From Latrodectus hesperus (taxonomy: Eukaryota > Arthropoda > Arachnida > Araneae > Theridiidae): a stretch of DNA of 64,000 bases. Each line of letters opens with the position of its first letter. Position 1 is the first letter of the stretch. This document shows positions 1 through 12,571 of the stretch, one piece after another. Under the pieces are notes generated by a model that was not told the origin of the DNA, did no database searches, and worked only from the letters and a program-made list of their open reading frames with translations. The stretch spans positions 14,877,625 to 14,941,624 of the forward strand of contig CM075862.1 in NCBI GenBank assembly GCA_037975125.1. The letters run 5' to 3'. A program made the translations under genes and the position numbers.

Positions 1-309
1 TCATTGTAGTGCTGTAAGATGGAAATCCTATATACATAAAATCCTATAGACATAATATAGCCGGACATTATAAAGTATGATAAAAAAAATACACTGGGAA
101 CTTTGCTGGTGCTTTTTATTTTATTTAACAGAAATATTTGAAAAACTCTGAGATCTAGACAGAAAAAATACACATAATTTATTGCTACTTAGAAAATTCT
201 TTCTTGAGAAATTTATTTAAATTATTTTTGGTCTTAAAATATAGAATTATTCAAAAAAAATCAAATAAATTTGGAGGAATTCTTTTCTGAGTAAAAATAT
301 ACAAAAACT
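1..309. other. AT-rich DNA, nothing recognised
   Basis: AT-rich sequence with short A and T runs. I see no reading frame of useful length, repeat or known motif here. Confidence 0.6.
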
Positions 310-1110
310 GCTTAGTCCTTATCGCTGTTTCTTTCAGAGTCATCAAATCTTACGATCGTCCACTCCGTTCATTTCACTTTTTTCCCTAAGGTGCCACGAT
401 TTCCCATGAAAGGCTTAGTGTTTTTCCCTTTCACAACTTAACTCAGTGCCACCAGAAGAAGAACAGTGACCGATGCTGAACAGCAGCACGAGGCTCTCAT
501 CTTTATTTATTGCATAAAATACTCCCAATCTTCTTGTTCACCATCGACAGCTTTACTCGGAGAAACCTGAAAAAATAACACTCCAGAAGAAAAAGAGAGA
601 GAGAAAAAAAAATCGGGCAAAGGAAGAGACATTTTCCCTGCTGGTATAATCCCTACGCAATGTCCACGCATTGTCTGGATCAGCTCACGAGATGGATAGG
701 GAAAAAAACGAGGGGAAAAAAAGGAATTCCTTGAATGGCAGGGATACAAAAAAAGGAACTCACCTTCTTGTGCAGGTAATGAAGATGATGGGGGCACCTG
801 AGAGAAAGGTGCTATGAAGATTAACGAGCTGAAAGACGGTACTAGAGTGCTTCTCTAGGCACCCTAGGGACCAGGAGACAATAGCCCATCGATGGACTTT
901 TGACGCCCATATTCTATAGCTTTTAGTGGAATAGTACTCTCTCCCTGTCCGAATCTGCAGCCCAGCCTCCCCCCCTTCCCCTAGAGATGGCCTAAGAGCC
1001 CCTTGCATTTCTGTTGTTTTATGGGCCCCGGAATATTTACTCCGTTATTGCTGGTTTCTATTTTGAGATACGCCCCCCACCCTCTCAGAGAGCCTTTGTT
1101 TTACGGCTTT
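310..1110. promoter_or_regulatory. GC-moderate island, candidate noncoding element
   Basis: This block is visibly richer in G and C than its flanks, with CpGs (cttacgatcgtccactccg) and purine runs such as gagagagagaaaaaaaa near 595. Two short minus-strand frames (507-797 and 760-1008) overlap each other, start without context and resemble no family, so I do not call a gene. A conserved regulatory island is the simplest reading. It belongs with the series at 7.1, 10.2, 15.4, 24.2, 38.3, 43.0, 46.1, 55.3, 60.1 and 63.3 kb. Confidence 0.3.
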
Positions 1111-2753
<1,643 letters not shown>

Positions 2754-3560
2754 AGATATGAGCCTCACAGTCAGTATCCTCAACTTCAGATGATGGAAAC
2801 ATGAACTGGGTCTTGGATCTGTGTTGAATTGATATTGCGTGTATCTTTAAGAAGAGTATTTGATTTATCGTTATTATTATCTATTATTACAGATATGAGC
2901 CTCACAGTCAGTATCCTCAACTTCAGATGATGGAAACATGAACTGGGTCTTGGATCTGTGTTGAATTGATATTGCGTGTATCTTTAAGAAGAGTATTTGA
3001 TTTATCGTTATTATTATCTATTATTACAGATATGAGCCACACAGTCAGTATCCAACTTCAGATGATGGAAACATGAACTGGGTCTTGTATCTGTGTTAAA
3101 TTGATATTGCGTGTATCTTTAAGAAGAGTATTTGATTTATCGTTATTATTATCTATTATTAAAGATATGAGCCACACAGTCAGTATCCAACTTCAGATGA
3201 TAGAAACATGAACTGGGTCTTGTATCTGTGTTAAATTGATATTGCGTGTATCTTTAAGAAGAGTATTTGATTTATCGTTATTATTATCTATTATTAAAAA
3301 TATGAGCCACACAGTCTGTATCCAACTTCATATGATGGAAACATGAACTGGGTCTTGGATCTGTGTTAAATTGATATTGTGTGTATCTTTAAGAAGAGTA
3401 TTTGATTTATCGTTATTATTATCTATTATTACAGATATGAGCCACACAGTCAGTATCCAACTTCAGATGATGGAAACATGAACTGGGTCTTGGAGCTGTG
3501 TTAAATTGATGGTTCATATTGCGTGCATCTTAAAGAAGATTATGTGGTTTATTATTTACT
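2754..3560. repeat. Tandem repeat, six units of 135-137 bp
   Basis: Units begin with a/agatatgagcc(t/a)cacagtc at 2754, 2891, 3028, 3163, 3298 and 3433, which gives spacings of 137, 137, 135, 135 and 135 bp. Units 1 and 2 share a 2-bp longer tcctcaac version, and units 3 to 6 share tccaac. Unit 6 decays after the ttaaattgatgg segment near 3510-3560. Neighbouring units are nearly identical, which implies recent amplification by unequal exchange or replication slippage. Stops occur in the unit, so it is not a coding repeat. Confidence 0.95.
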
Positions 3561-4756
3561 ACAATCTATGTATGTTATTCACAGGCTTCTAAAGTAGAAT
3601 GTTTCAGAAGAAAAAAGAAATACTTCAAAAAATTATCAAGAAAAAGTTACACACTTAACCATTCGTTATTTGTTTTATATAATCTTTTGAAAATGGCATG
3701 AATAACTGAATGTAAGTATAAGAAAATTTTTTTGACAAAGTGTATATCGTTTATATAATGAAAATTTGAATAGGAAAAATCTTTTAAGCAGTCTATTAGG
3801 ATTTTCTGATTCAAGATTAGGTTCTAGTTCATTCATTGAAAAATAAAACAAAGTTTAATCAAGAAAACTGAAAAAGAACGATATTTATTAGTGAAGAAAA
3901 AACAGTTTTGCTACATACATAAAGTTCTTTTCCCTTTTCCTCGTAATCTTCTCTTGTATTCAAAGATTTGTTGTAACTAGTCAAGCTTATCAAAAATTAC
4001 GTGTCTTACTTTACCAGTTCAGCAAGCAAGATATTCACTGCATTTTACATAAAAAAGCACTATAGTCATGACTGATTGAGCTTCTACTGATTTCCTACAT
4101 TGTTGCCACAACTCAAGAATTATTGGATCAATTTGTAAGGGAAATTATTGATAATCGTGGCCAGTGCTTATAGCGGTTTCCACTAATAACCTAAGCTGAG
4201 AGAGTTTCTGATGAATAAACGATTTGGAAGTAATAATGAATTACGCTATGCATTGACCATTTGGCTTATGAACTGACAAGAAAGGAGTATAACTGAAGAA
4301 CTTCGATGCTATTGACCAGATGTGACAAATACCTAAATGTAGTTGCTGATTATGTCAGAGAAGTGGAGGAAAATTCATCCATGAACTTGAATTGTAATTT
4401 TCAAAAAATATTACTTTTATATTTTCTTATAACTAAACGGTTCTTACTTTCTGAACGGTCTTCTTATTTCTGATTTTTTAGATCCAATTAATGTTGGTAG
4501 GCAATGAAAATTTATATAGAGTTGCTTTTATTTAATATTAAGCATAATTCTTAAATCACTGAAAATTGGGCATTATCCGAAGAGTTATGTATAAGGAACA
4601 GAGAGAGAGAGAGAGATTACTTTAATCTATAGATGAATTGACAAACAAATAATTAGGAGTATTTACGCAAAATCATCTAACAGACGTAATTTGGTAAAAA
4701 TAAATCATAAGTTCCAATTTATTATTTGCAGTGTTTGTGTACTTATTCTTAAAGCA
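3561..4756. other. AT-rich DNA, mostly featureless
   Basis: No gene or clear mobile element. The only simple feature is a short (GA)n run near 4601-4614. The 4100-4380 part is slightly less AT-rich and may be an old repeat, but I cannot name it. Confidence 0.5.
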
Positions 4757-4827
4757 AAATTTTTTCAGGACCATTTATTTATGCATTTTTCTAAAATCCT
4801 TTCCTCAAGACTATTGAAAAAGGAGAT

Positions 4828-5060
4828 TAATGTGGCCTTATGGTAGGACAGCGCTCTTTGGAGCATAAGGTTCCAGATTTGATCGAGCCACGTTGAACAA
4901 CGGAAGCTGGATATTGCTTTTCTGACTTCTGCATATACGTCTGTCAGAGTGGATGCTTTGGGGTTTTTTTTTGGGGTTTTCACCCTTGAGACATATGAAT
5001 ACGTCTCACTTTCAGTGAAAAGTCTCTCAAAAGCCTTGCAACACGTTAGGTCTATTAAGC
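4828..5060 (+). mobile_element. SINE family B, tRNA-derived, old copy 1
   Basis: The head reads as a pol III A box (tggccttatggtaggacag) followed by gagcataaggttccagatttgatc in the B-box position. The body has gaacaacggaagctggatattgc, cttctgcatatacgtctgtcag and agacatatgaatacg. The same string of landmarks recurs at 5198, 16655, 26640, 45500, 45698 (minus), 56770 (minus) and 57755. No functional tRNA fold is likely because the acceptor ends do not pair. Confidence 0.7.
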
Positions 5061-5197
5061 TATGTGGTATCAAAAAACAGTTTTAATCACTTCATCCATG
5101 ATTGATAGGTTAAATGTAGGAGAGATTTTTTCAAGACCATTTTAATCATGAATTTTTCTAAGATGACTTTTCTCGACACCATTTGAAAAAGAAGGCT

Positions 5198-5480
5198 CTC
5201 TATGGCTTAGTGGTAGGGCAGTGCTCTTCAGAGCATAAGGTTTCAGACTCGATCCAGTGACACTGAACAACGGGTTATATTCATATTGAGCTTCTTATTT
5301 CTTCATACATGTCTTTCAGGGTAAATATTTTAGTAGTTCTCTAGGTTTCCTGAGACACATGAATACGTTCCACTGTCAATGAAAAGTCTTCTCAGAAGGT
5401 CGTTGCATGGACATTAAATTGTTTTATAATTAATAGTCTATTAAGCTGTCTACTATGTGGTTTTGGCACTTGGAGTAATT
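5198..5480 (+). mobile_element. SINE family B, copy 2
   Basis: A box tggcttagtggtagggcag and B-box region gagcataaggtttcagactcgatcc, then gaacaacggg, tctttcaggg, tttcctgagacacatgaatacg and gaaaagtcttctcag. The family landmarks are in the same order as copy 1. It lies in the second unit of the tandem duplication. Confidence 0.75.
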
Positions 5481-5598
5481 TGACTGGAGACGATACCAAC
5501 CAATGAACCCATCAACCAAGCTGTCTACTATACGTAGTGTCAAAAACTCGTATTAATCAATTCATCCAAGATTGATCGGCTAGAGGTAAGAGAATGTT

Positions 5599-5840
5599 TT
5601 CTGTAGTCAGACATCATCACGACTGAATAAAATTTATTTCAAGCATTAACAATATAGTCACTGATGACAATTAGTGGAAAGTTTTTTTCCTAATGCCCGG
5701 CTGCCCTTAGGATATACCTATTCAGCGCTTCAAGGGGGTTGATGTGATGGCATCTTATACAGTGGGTGCCCCATCTTCACCCCGAAAGTGATGGGATAAA
5801 AGAATACACACAGAGAAAAAGGAGCATCCATGCACGAACA
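5599..5840. other. Unassigned moderate-GC spacer
   Basis: The part at 5690-5800 is less AT-rich than its surroundings (cccggctgcccttagg, gggtgccccatcttcacccc). It matches no repeat seen elsewhere in the window. Nothing coding is visible. Confidence 0.4.
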
Positions 5841-6012
5841 TTGTATAGTCTATTAAGTTGATTAAATGCATTGTATAGTCTATTAAGTTGATTAAAAATA
5901 ATATTTTTATAAATTTTAATTGAAATGTTTGAATTCCAGAAAATTAGTTTATTAACTTTAATAAAAAAATTTATAAAAATATTATTTTTAATCAACTTAA
6001 TAGAATATACAA
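5841..6012. repeat. Large inverted repeat with 47-bp arms plus a 30-bp direct repeat
   Basis: The left arm at 5871-5917 and the right arm at 5966-6012 are reverse complements with a single mismatch, separated by 48 bases. The start of the left arm (ttgtatagtctattaagttg) is also duplicated directly at 5841 and 5871, a period of 30 bp. The transcript or single strand would form a long AT-rich hairpin. Confidence 0.9.
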
Positions 6013-6540
6013 TATTTGTAATAATTTAAATAATATCAATAAACAAAAAAATAGACTAGAAAATATTTTAACTCATAATGGCATTCCAACTAAATTTATT
6101 AAACACTATTTGGCTAATAGAGCATTGCTTATAAGAGTGAAGTAAGGCGCAGTTTTATACTACAGAAGGGTCACCCAAGCCTTGAAGGTCTTATAAGAAG
6201 CTTGAAATGCCAATAGTGTTTACACGTAGTCACTAATTTATGTATTTGGTTAGGTTCTTGCAGATTTGGATTTGTAATTAGATATGATTTAAATTTGATT
6301 ATTATATATTAAATGTATTTTGGCAACATTGGATTTTGACTTATATATTTTAGATTAAATTCTACTTACATATTTTGGATTAAATTCTACTTCTTTTATT
6401 CTTGTTTGATACTTTGGTTTGAATTTTTGGTATGGCTTTGGGGTGTAATGGCTTCTTTAAGACTATGTCTTAGGCCATTGCAGAAAAGCCATAATTGTGC
6501 CAATGTGGTCAACACCCCCTGATGAAGCTGGCCATATTGG
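6013..6540 (+). mobile_element. Possible Penelope-like retroelement scrap
   Basis: In one plus frame from about 6017 the sequence reads LENILTHNGIPTKFIKHYL, which resembles the connector near the end of the Penelope-like reverse transcriptase region (typically L..IL..NGYP..FI). The frame stops at about 6144. Near 6520 the DNA reads cccctgatgaagctggcc, like the CCTGATGA strings I associate with 3' ends of such elements. Both resemblances are from memory and short, so this is a tentative call. An unrelated AT-rich origin is possible. Confidence 0.25.
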
Positions 6541-6775
6541 TATTTTATTCCATTTATTCTATTTATATCTATCTAACTTTCTTTGAAATTTCTTTCAAGT
6601 ATTTTCAATGTAATTCTTTTCAATGTATTATTTTCCAGTTAATATTTTCAATCTATTGTTTTCCATTTATTATTCTACATTTGGCATTTAATATTTTCAA
6701 TGTACTATTCTCCATTTGGCATTTTTCATTGTATTTTGTTTCATTATATTCATTGCATTTTATAAAATACACTAT

Positions 6776-6779
<4 letters not shown>
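6541..6779 (+). repeat. T-rich imperfect short repeats
   Basis: Variants of ttcaatgta.tattttcca and catttggcat recur at irregular 25-60 bp spacing, for example tattttcaatgta at 6600 and 6690 and atttggcattt at 6669 and 6714. This is degenerate tandem DNA leading into a TA tract. Confidence 0.5.
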
Positions 6780-6871
<92 letters not shown>

Positions 6872-6902
6872 TGTATGTATGTATGTATGTATGTATGTAT
6901 AT
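6780..6902. repeat. Compound microsatellite (TA)n-(ATGT)n
   Basis: (TA)n at about 6780-6844 is followed by about 15 units of ATGT to 6902. It gives artificial Tyr-Ile and Met-Tyr-Val-Cys frames. Confidence 0.97.
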
Positions 6903-7084
6903 AAGCATATGTTTTATGTAAGAGAAAATTTATTTTTCAATTAAAAAATTACAAAAATATATATGATTAATTTGTATTATTTCATGAGAAACAAATTATC
7001 TTAATATTCTGACAGTTTCAACCAATAAAAGCTAGAAATGCATATAATTTTATTCGTGCCACCATAAGATAAAAGAAAGATTAT

Positions 7085-8060
7085 GCGCAATTTCCTAAGT
7101 ATTTATGACCAAAATCGACTTCACTGAGCTCCTAACCAATCATAGAGTGCAAATCGCGAGCAAAGTTAGGTTTATCAATATTGGAGTTTCCCATAAGTTA
7201 ACGACGTCTTGTATGATTTCTTGCGAAGAAGAGCGAGGCAGGCTCGTTCCTTCGACTCCTTCAGCTATTAATCTTGTAATTCAATTTCCTCTTATTTTTT
7301 TTATCTCCTTTTTCTTATCAAATAAACCAATTACTAAATTTCTCTTCGTCGGAAAGTCCTTAAAAAATTACTTTATGGATCATCATCTTTCCTTTTTACA
7401 TTCTTTCCCGTCTTCACACACAACTATTTTTTTTATCCTGGTCCTCCCTCTGCACCAACAGCGTTCCTCTACATAAATTTTCATTCCGAGCAGAGTGAAG
7501 CGGTTCCATTTTTAGCAGGCGAACACGTCCCCCCAATTTACATCTTTGGCTCCCCCTCCCCCGCAGAAAAGTTGGCTGTGTATTCCGTCGCAAACGCCTT
7601 AACTCAATTAGGGCGCAGGCACACAAGCGAAGGTTACACATTAAATTTCTGCTACATAATTCCTCCTAAACGGATTAGCGCGGCAGTGTAATGAAGCCAA
7701 TTAGTTGGTTCCCAGTTCGGCAATTACATTTAATTGGGCCCGCGTTCTCTCGCTCTATGATACATTATGCAGTATATGTGCGCGCCATTGTCAAATCCAT
7801 TAGGCCGACACGGGGTTACATTGTTGTCCGGTAATTAAGGGCAATTAAGAGGCAAGGCTCCGATGATAACAGTGAATGGGGCGCCCCCTCCCCGGCTGCT
7901 TTTGTAAATGCATCGGCAGACATGGGTTATGTATTAGTTATAAGGAACATCCCTTGCAGGACATTGTCTTCCTTCGCCGGGAATAAAGGGCCCTAATGCG
8001 TTTCTTGTCCCCGGATATGAAGATATGAGAGCACTCGCACATACGTGGGAGGAGGTCTGT
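7085..8060. promoter_or_regulatory. GC-rich island dense in homeodomain-type sites
   Basis: CpG-containing, GC-rich block in AT-rich DNA. Between 7600 and 7850 it has repeated TAATT/AATTA cores in GC-rich context: caatta at 7605, ggattag at 7672, ccaattagttgg at 7697-7708, caattacatttaattg at 7721-7736 (two inverted cores 4 bp apart) and gtaattaagggcaattaag at 7831-7849. There are also ATTGTC and ATTGTTGTCC strings. Frames at 7105-7476 (+) and 7414-7641 (-) overlap and resemble nothing. A developmental enhancer or conserved noncoding element is inferred, not proven. Confidence 0.45.
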
Positions 8061-8597
8061 TCACTTCCGCACACGGTTTCTGTCTTCAGTTCACTTAATA
8101 GTAAATAAACAAGGAAGAGGAAAATATTCTAGATATTTACTTCCTGTAATAATGTCGATGAAAGTCAAGTCAAATCATCAACTGTCACAACTCATGTCAC
8201 AAAAATGTAATGCTCCATTTTTTTAAAGTCATTGTTGTTAATTGTTTTTATAAATTTTCAAAATTTACACAATAGACTTTTGAACAAAAGCGAAAATTAT
8301 TTATTTTTAAATGTAAAAGAAAGATATGAAATCCTACCTTTTCACTCTTAGCGACAGTTTAAAAACCGATGTTTTAAACTAAACCACACAAGCGACCTAT
8401 TGCATAATTTTGGCAGATATATAATAGTATTGATGATGTATTTATAGGCTTCTTGAAAACACATATCGTCTTGCTATAATAACTACTATTTTTAATTATC
8501 GAATATTTTTAAAAAAACTTATTTTTCTACCCTACATTTGCAATTTAAGCAAATCCTTTAAAACTTTCCAAACTCTTACATATGGATATTCAAATTT

Positions 8598-8599
<2 letters not shown>
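8061..8599. other. AT-rich DNA, nothing recognised
   Basis: AT-rich flank of the preceding island with no repeat or frame of note. Confidence 0.55.

Positions 8600-8693
<94 letters not shown>
8600..8693. repeat. Compound microsatellite (TA)n-(TG)n
   Basis: (TA)n at about 8600-8656 passes directly into (TG)n to 8693. The same TA-to-TG order is seen at 25.2 kb and 30.3 kb. Confidence 0.97.
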
Positions 8694-8695
<2 letters not shown>

Positions 8696-9287
8696 CTGTT
8701 TTTTTCTAGATGTATTCATTTATACGTCCAATTGATCTGTGTTCATGGAAATAGATGTATAAACTTTGTTCTAAACAGAATGCAAGTAACCATAAAATTT
8801 GCTCTCTTTTGAAAAGTAAAATAATTAATAACATTGATAATGATGAAAACATATTTATGGCAAACATTTCATGAACACAAAATCTTAAAGAGGAATCGCT
8901 TTAAGAATAGGATTAAATGGCAAGCGTTTAAAATTGCTGTGAACTTGTTATGATTCAAAATCTTTCACAGTTAGTTGTTTTTACTGCCAGGCTGTATTTC
9001 CATTACATTTTAGTCCCTGAAACTATAATAACTGTCTTGGGGGAAAAAACTATTTTAATCAATTAATTTTACATTATTTTTTAAAATATAATTTAAACCT
9101 AGAATTTTTTTCATAGCTTCTATGCCATGAATAGCTTTTACATATTACATCCAGTAACGCTAAATTATCAAACAATCAAAGAAACACTAAATTGCTACTT
9201 TAAGTGACAATTTTATACAAAAAATACGAATTAATTATCAAATTGTTTTCACTTTTATTCCATTTGAAGAAGTTGAATAAGGTATTG

Positions 9288-9289
<2 letters not shown>
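8694..9289. other. AT-rich DNA, nothing recognised
   Basis: No gene, repeat family or island visible. Confidence 0.55.

Positions 9290-9334
<45 letters not shown>
9290..9334. repeat. (TA)n microsatellite
   Basis: About 22 TA units. Confidence 0.95.
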
Positions 9335-9338
<4 letters not shown>

Positions 9339-10179
9339 TAAAAATAATACCAAGTATTCACACAAATGTTCTCCATCAAATGATTCCTTACATTTGAATA
9401 ACTAAGGAAACAAAGTTTTAACTCTATTTAGAAAAACCGATGTGATAATAGATATATTTAAATAAAACTAACATTAAAATTTATTAGAATATAAAAGTTA
9501 GAATCGAGAACTATTTAAAATTATTTTTACTTATATTATTTTTAGTAACTGAATACATCTAATCCATCCGTACCCCATTTTCATTTGTTTGAAATGGGGA
9601 AATGTCAAGATATCTTGTCGCCAAATATTGAAATAATTACTAAGATTTCACATCCATTTAGTGGCCAAAATGTCTTTTCAAATTTGTAAACATTCTCACA
9701 TTTGTTTCTTAATCGCTCTACAAAATTTGTAGCAAAATGAAGATCTTTCTGATACCAGATCAATTGCATAAAGTCAATTATCTAGTCTTTTGTATAAGAA
9801 ATGCATTATGAATGGTTATGTAAGGTTGTATACATTTCCTAAGACGAAGTATATTTCAATTGATGCTAAAAAAAAGTCATACTTTTAAAAATGTACTTAT
9901 ATTTTAATTATATATTAATTAAGCCAGTGTTATTAATTAAGAATAATTTCATAACATAATTTTAAGTAATTTTTGTACTTATTCTCTTGAAGATAAAATT
10001 CTGAAAAATTGTGAAATTCTTGTAAATTTTTTTTAAAAATACTTATTCTCTTATGAGTAACATGAAAGAGATTAAATAAGCACATCGTAAGTACATTATT
10101 CATCTGTAATCAGACTATCTTATGCAATTATTACACAAAAAGACAAATTTAATTATGCTGGATTGCAATATAAAAAGAT
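9335..10179. other. AT-rich DNA, nothing recognised
   Basis: Low-complexity AT-rich spacer. A small hairpin-like string ccccattttcatttgtttgaaatgggg lies near 9573-9599. No gene seen. Confidence 0.5.
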
Positions 10180-10910
10180 CCCCTCACCCCAAATTAAACA
10201 TTTTCCGATTCGTTTTAATTATACCACACACCCTGACAGTTTAGATAAGAAAGCGAGAAGAATTTGCATTTTCTGCAATTACCGGAGCTCGTTACAAATA
10301 TTTGGAGGCAGTCGGGGAAAAAATAGCGATATAGGCGGTGCAAAAATACAGCTGCGCCCCCACCACAAAATCTAACACCTCATTTTTGTTCCAAACTTAA
10401 ATTAAAAAAAAGTATAGTGCGTTTCTGCATTCTCTTCTCGTTGATGAAAGAAAAAAAAAAAGCTATGAGATGGGAATAAAGAAGAAAAGGTGTGAGAAAA
10501 AGAGAAAGATTACAACAAAATGGTAAAGAGAATGAATTTTCCATCGGTTTCTGGCTATGATGTAAGAGTTCCCTTCTCTCCCCCTCCCTCTGGCTGTATC
10601 CTTCCGCTCCGTGCCACGTGACTGATGAATGAGCAGACGATCTCTGACACCGTCGTGAATAATCACGCTCTCTAACATGTCTTCCATTGGGCTGGAAAAA
10701 TAATTAACTCGAGAAACTCTCCTGCCGCGAATCGAAGAAAATAATGGAATCTCAAAATGGAGCAGGGGTAAAAAAAAAAATTCCATGCTTTGAAATGAAA
10801 TTTGGTGGTTGCGAAGACCCATCACCGAGAACATCAAAACTCGCGTGAACAGATGGGAATGAAATTCTAGAAGTGTAAATATTTTTAATTAAATTATGAC
10901 GTCACTTCCT
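10180..10910. promoter_or_regulatory. GC-moderate island, candidate noncoding element
   Basis: Higher GC with CpGs (ccgattcg, ggagctcg, ctgccgcgaatcg). Visible sites include ttttaattata near 10215, gataag near 10245, a perfect E-box gccacgtgac near 10612 and a perfect CRE-type palindrome tgacgtca at 10897-10904 on the downstream edge. Frames at 10163-10375 (+) and 10463-10837 (-) show no family resemblance. Candidate regulatory DNA. Confidence 0.33.
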
Positions 10911-12207
10911 ATCTAGCAGAATAAGTGAGTGAGAAATTTATTTTAAAAATATTGATATGACTCTTTTTCAAAATAACTAAAAATTATAGGTAAATACTAA
11001 GGGCTTACGTTATCATAATCTGTTCAAAATTAAATTATTTTACTAGAAATACACGCACAGCCATCTTTTCCTTCAGATCTCATTTTCAGAATCATTAATT
11101 CGTGATTTTTTAATACCCTAAGAAACAAGATAAGGGACACGAGAAAAACTTTACAAATTAAAACAAGAATAATATGATATAAGTTACAAGTGAAGTTATT
11201 TTAAAGCACTTAAAAGTATAAAAATATTTGTTGCTGAATAATAATAATTGAAAGAAACAGAGGAGAATGAAGTTAATATATTAATAAAAAATTCTTGTTC
11301 AAAAAAAATACTCCACTTAAAAATTTCAAATTCTTTTTAAATATCCTATTGACAGGTCGTTTTGATTTTCTTAAATATCACCTGTTGACGTAATTATTTC
11401 AAAAAGTGAATGAACAGAAAGTTAAAAGAAAGCAACTCCTCTATTGGGTGCGACGGTTTCATCCTGACGTATTGCCAACATCCCACTATGACCTCAGATG
11501 TCGAAAATCAGACAAGAAGACGAATTAGAATACAATGTGTGTACTACTGATGGTATTTTGAATTGCTTAAAAAAGAACTGTTTTAGTTAATTCTCCACAG
11601 TCACTTTTTGCACACGAACTAAAAAAATAGGGCGTCAAAGTCACTGGTAGTGATTGCTGGTCTTCCTGGCATCAACTCAAGCTCATCATCCATGCTCAAG
11701 CATCTTGTTGGTTGGTTGGTGTCGTGTTCATGGGGAAAATATAGATGACTCTGAGTATGCAAAACACAGCTGCCTATCTCTTTGGTATCAACCACCTGTC
11801 AGGAAGCTTCGAAGATTCCGGAAGCGTAGAAAATCATGACTTATTCTGCTTTCTGGAAAGCTTATCACTGCTCGTCTTACTGGAACAGCTACCCTCGCAT
11901 GACATTTTAAAAGTTAAAAGGCATCAAAATTATAAAACAACGCCACCTGACAAGTACGTGACTTGAAGGAAAATAAAATTAGCTTGTTTGGAAAAAACGA
12001 AACTGAAATTGATAATGTGATGGGTACCAAAATATTATCTCAACGAAAAAAATTGCAGGACTTATCATTATGTTTGTTGATAAAGGATTATACGAAAAAA
12101 ATTACAGCAGAAAAAATAGAGTGCTTACAAATATTGCAAACATTAATTTAAAATTCTATTAATTAATGAAGTGTTTAAAAATTTTAATCGTTCTAGTCGA
12201 TTTAAAC
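10911..12207. other. AT-rich DNA with a weakly structured centre
   Basis: Mostly AT-rich. From about 11440 to 11960 the composition is more mixed, with small overlapping plus frames (11654-11839, 11745-11966) that match nothing I know. The string cactttttgcacacgaactaa near 11602 also occurs in similar form at about 23082 and 42370, which suggests an old dispersed repeat. Confidence 0.4.
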
Positions 12208-12571
12208 TAACCATAAAGTGGATGTTTTGTCCAGTCTTTTTCATTTTCTTCTTTCTCATGTTCTATTGTCAACGTGTTAATGACTTAAATCAATGAAAAA
12301 CGGCTTCTCAAACAAGTGTTTTGCTCCTTATATAAGAAATCGTTTTATGAACATAAGTATTCTCAGACAATTGATGGTGAACTTCGCCTTGTTTTCAACT
12401 GCTCAAAGAATGCGATTGGAAGGCAGGCAGCAAATTCGTCGATAATATGCCGTTTCAATATGATTTGACGCAGATGAAATGTTATCTGACGTCATGGATA
12501 TTTTAAACCAATGAGAATTGTAATGTAGTCATGATCACAATGGAACGAAAGAAACAAACATTTTATGGTTA
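12208..12571 (+). mobile_element. MITE family 1, copy A
   Basis: Element of 364 bp with terminal inverted repeats based on taaccataaagtg (left) and cattttatggtta (right). Copy B at 31072-31476 in reverse orientation shares much of the interior: cttctcaaac, cttatat.agaaatc, tattctcagaca, gaaggcaggcagcaaatt and a TGACGTCA palindrome (here 12487-12494) followed by tttaaacca. It has no transposase frame, so it is a non-autonomous DNA element. The target-site duplication is not clear; flanking TAA/TTAA strings make it ambiguous. Confidence 0.75.

Larger units (their letters stand above)
4757..5598 (+). repeat. Diverged tandem duplication carrying SINE family B copies
   Basis: Two direct units share the order: ttttttca(g/a)gaccatt at about 4760 and 5127, tgcatttttctaa or tgaatttttctaa, a tRNA-like SINE head, an aatacgt body, and ttcatcca(t/a)gattgat near 5093 and 5562. 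A third start, gagaatgttttctgtagtcagac, follows near 5590. The second unit is longer because of extra sequence near 5410-5530. The SINE therefore amplified as part of a larger segment rather than only by retrotransposition. Confidence 0.65.

Noticed and set aside
2754..3560. CRISPR-like regular repeats
   Set aside because: Units of 135-137 bp are contiguous and nearly identical with no unique spacers; this is a tandem repeat in a eukaryotic sequence.
4601..4614. GAGA-type regulatory site
   Set aside because: Short (GA)n simple repeat in AT-rich DNA without any island or gene context.
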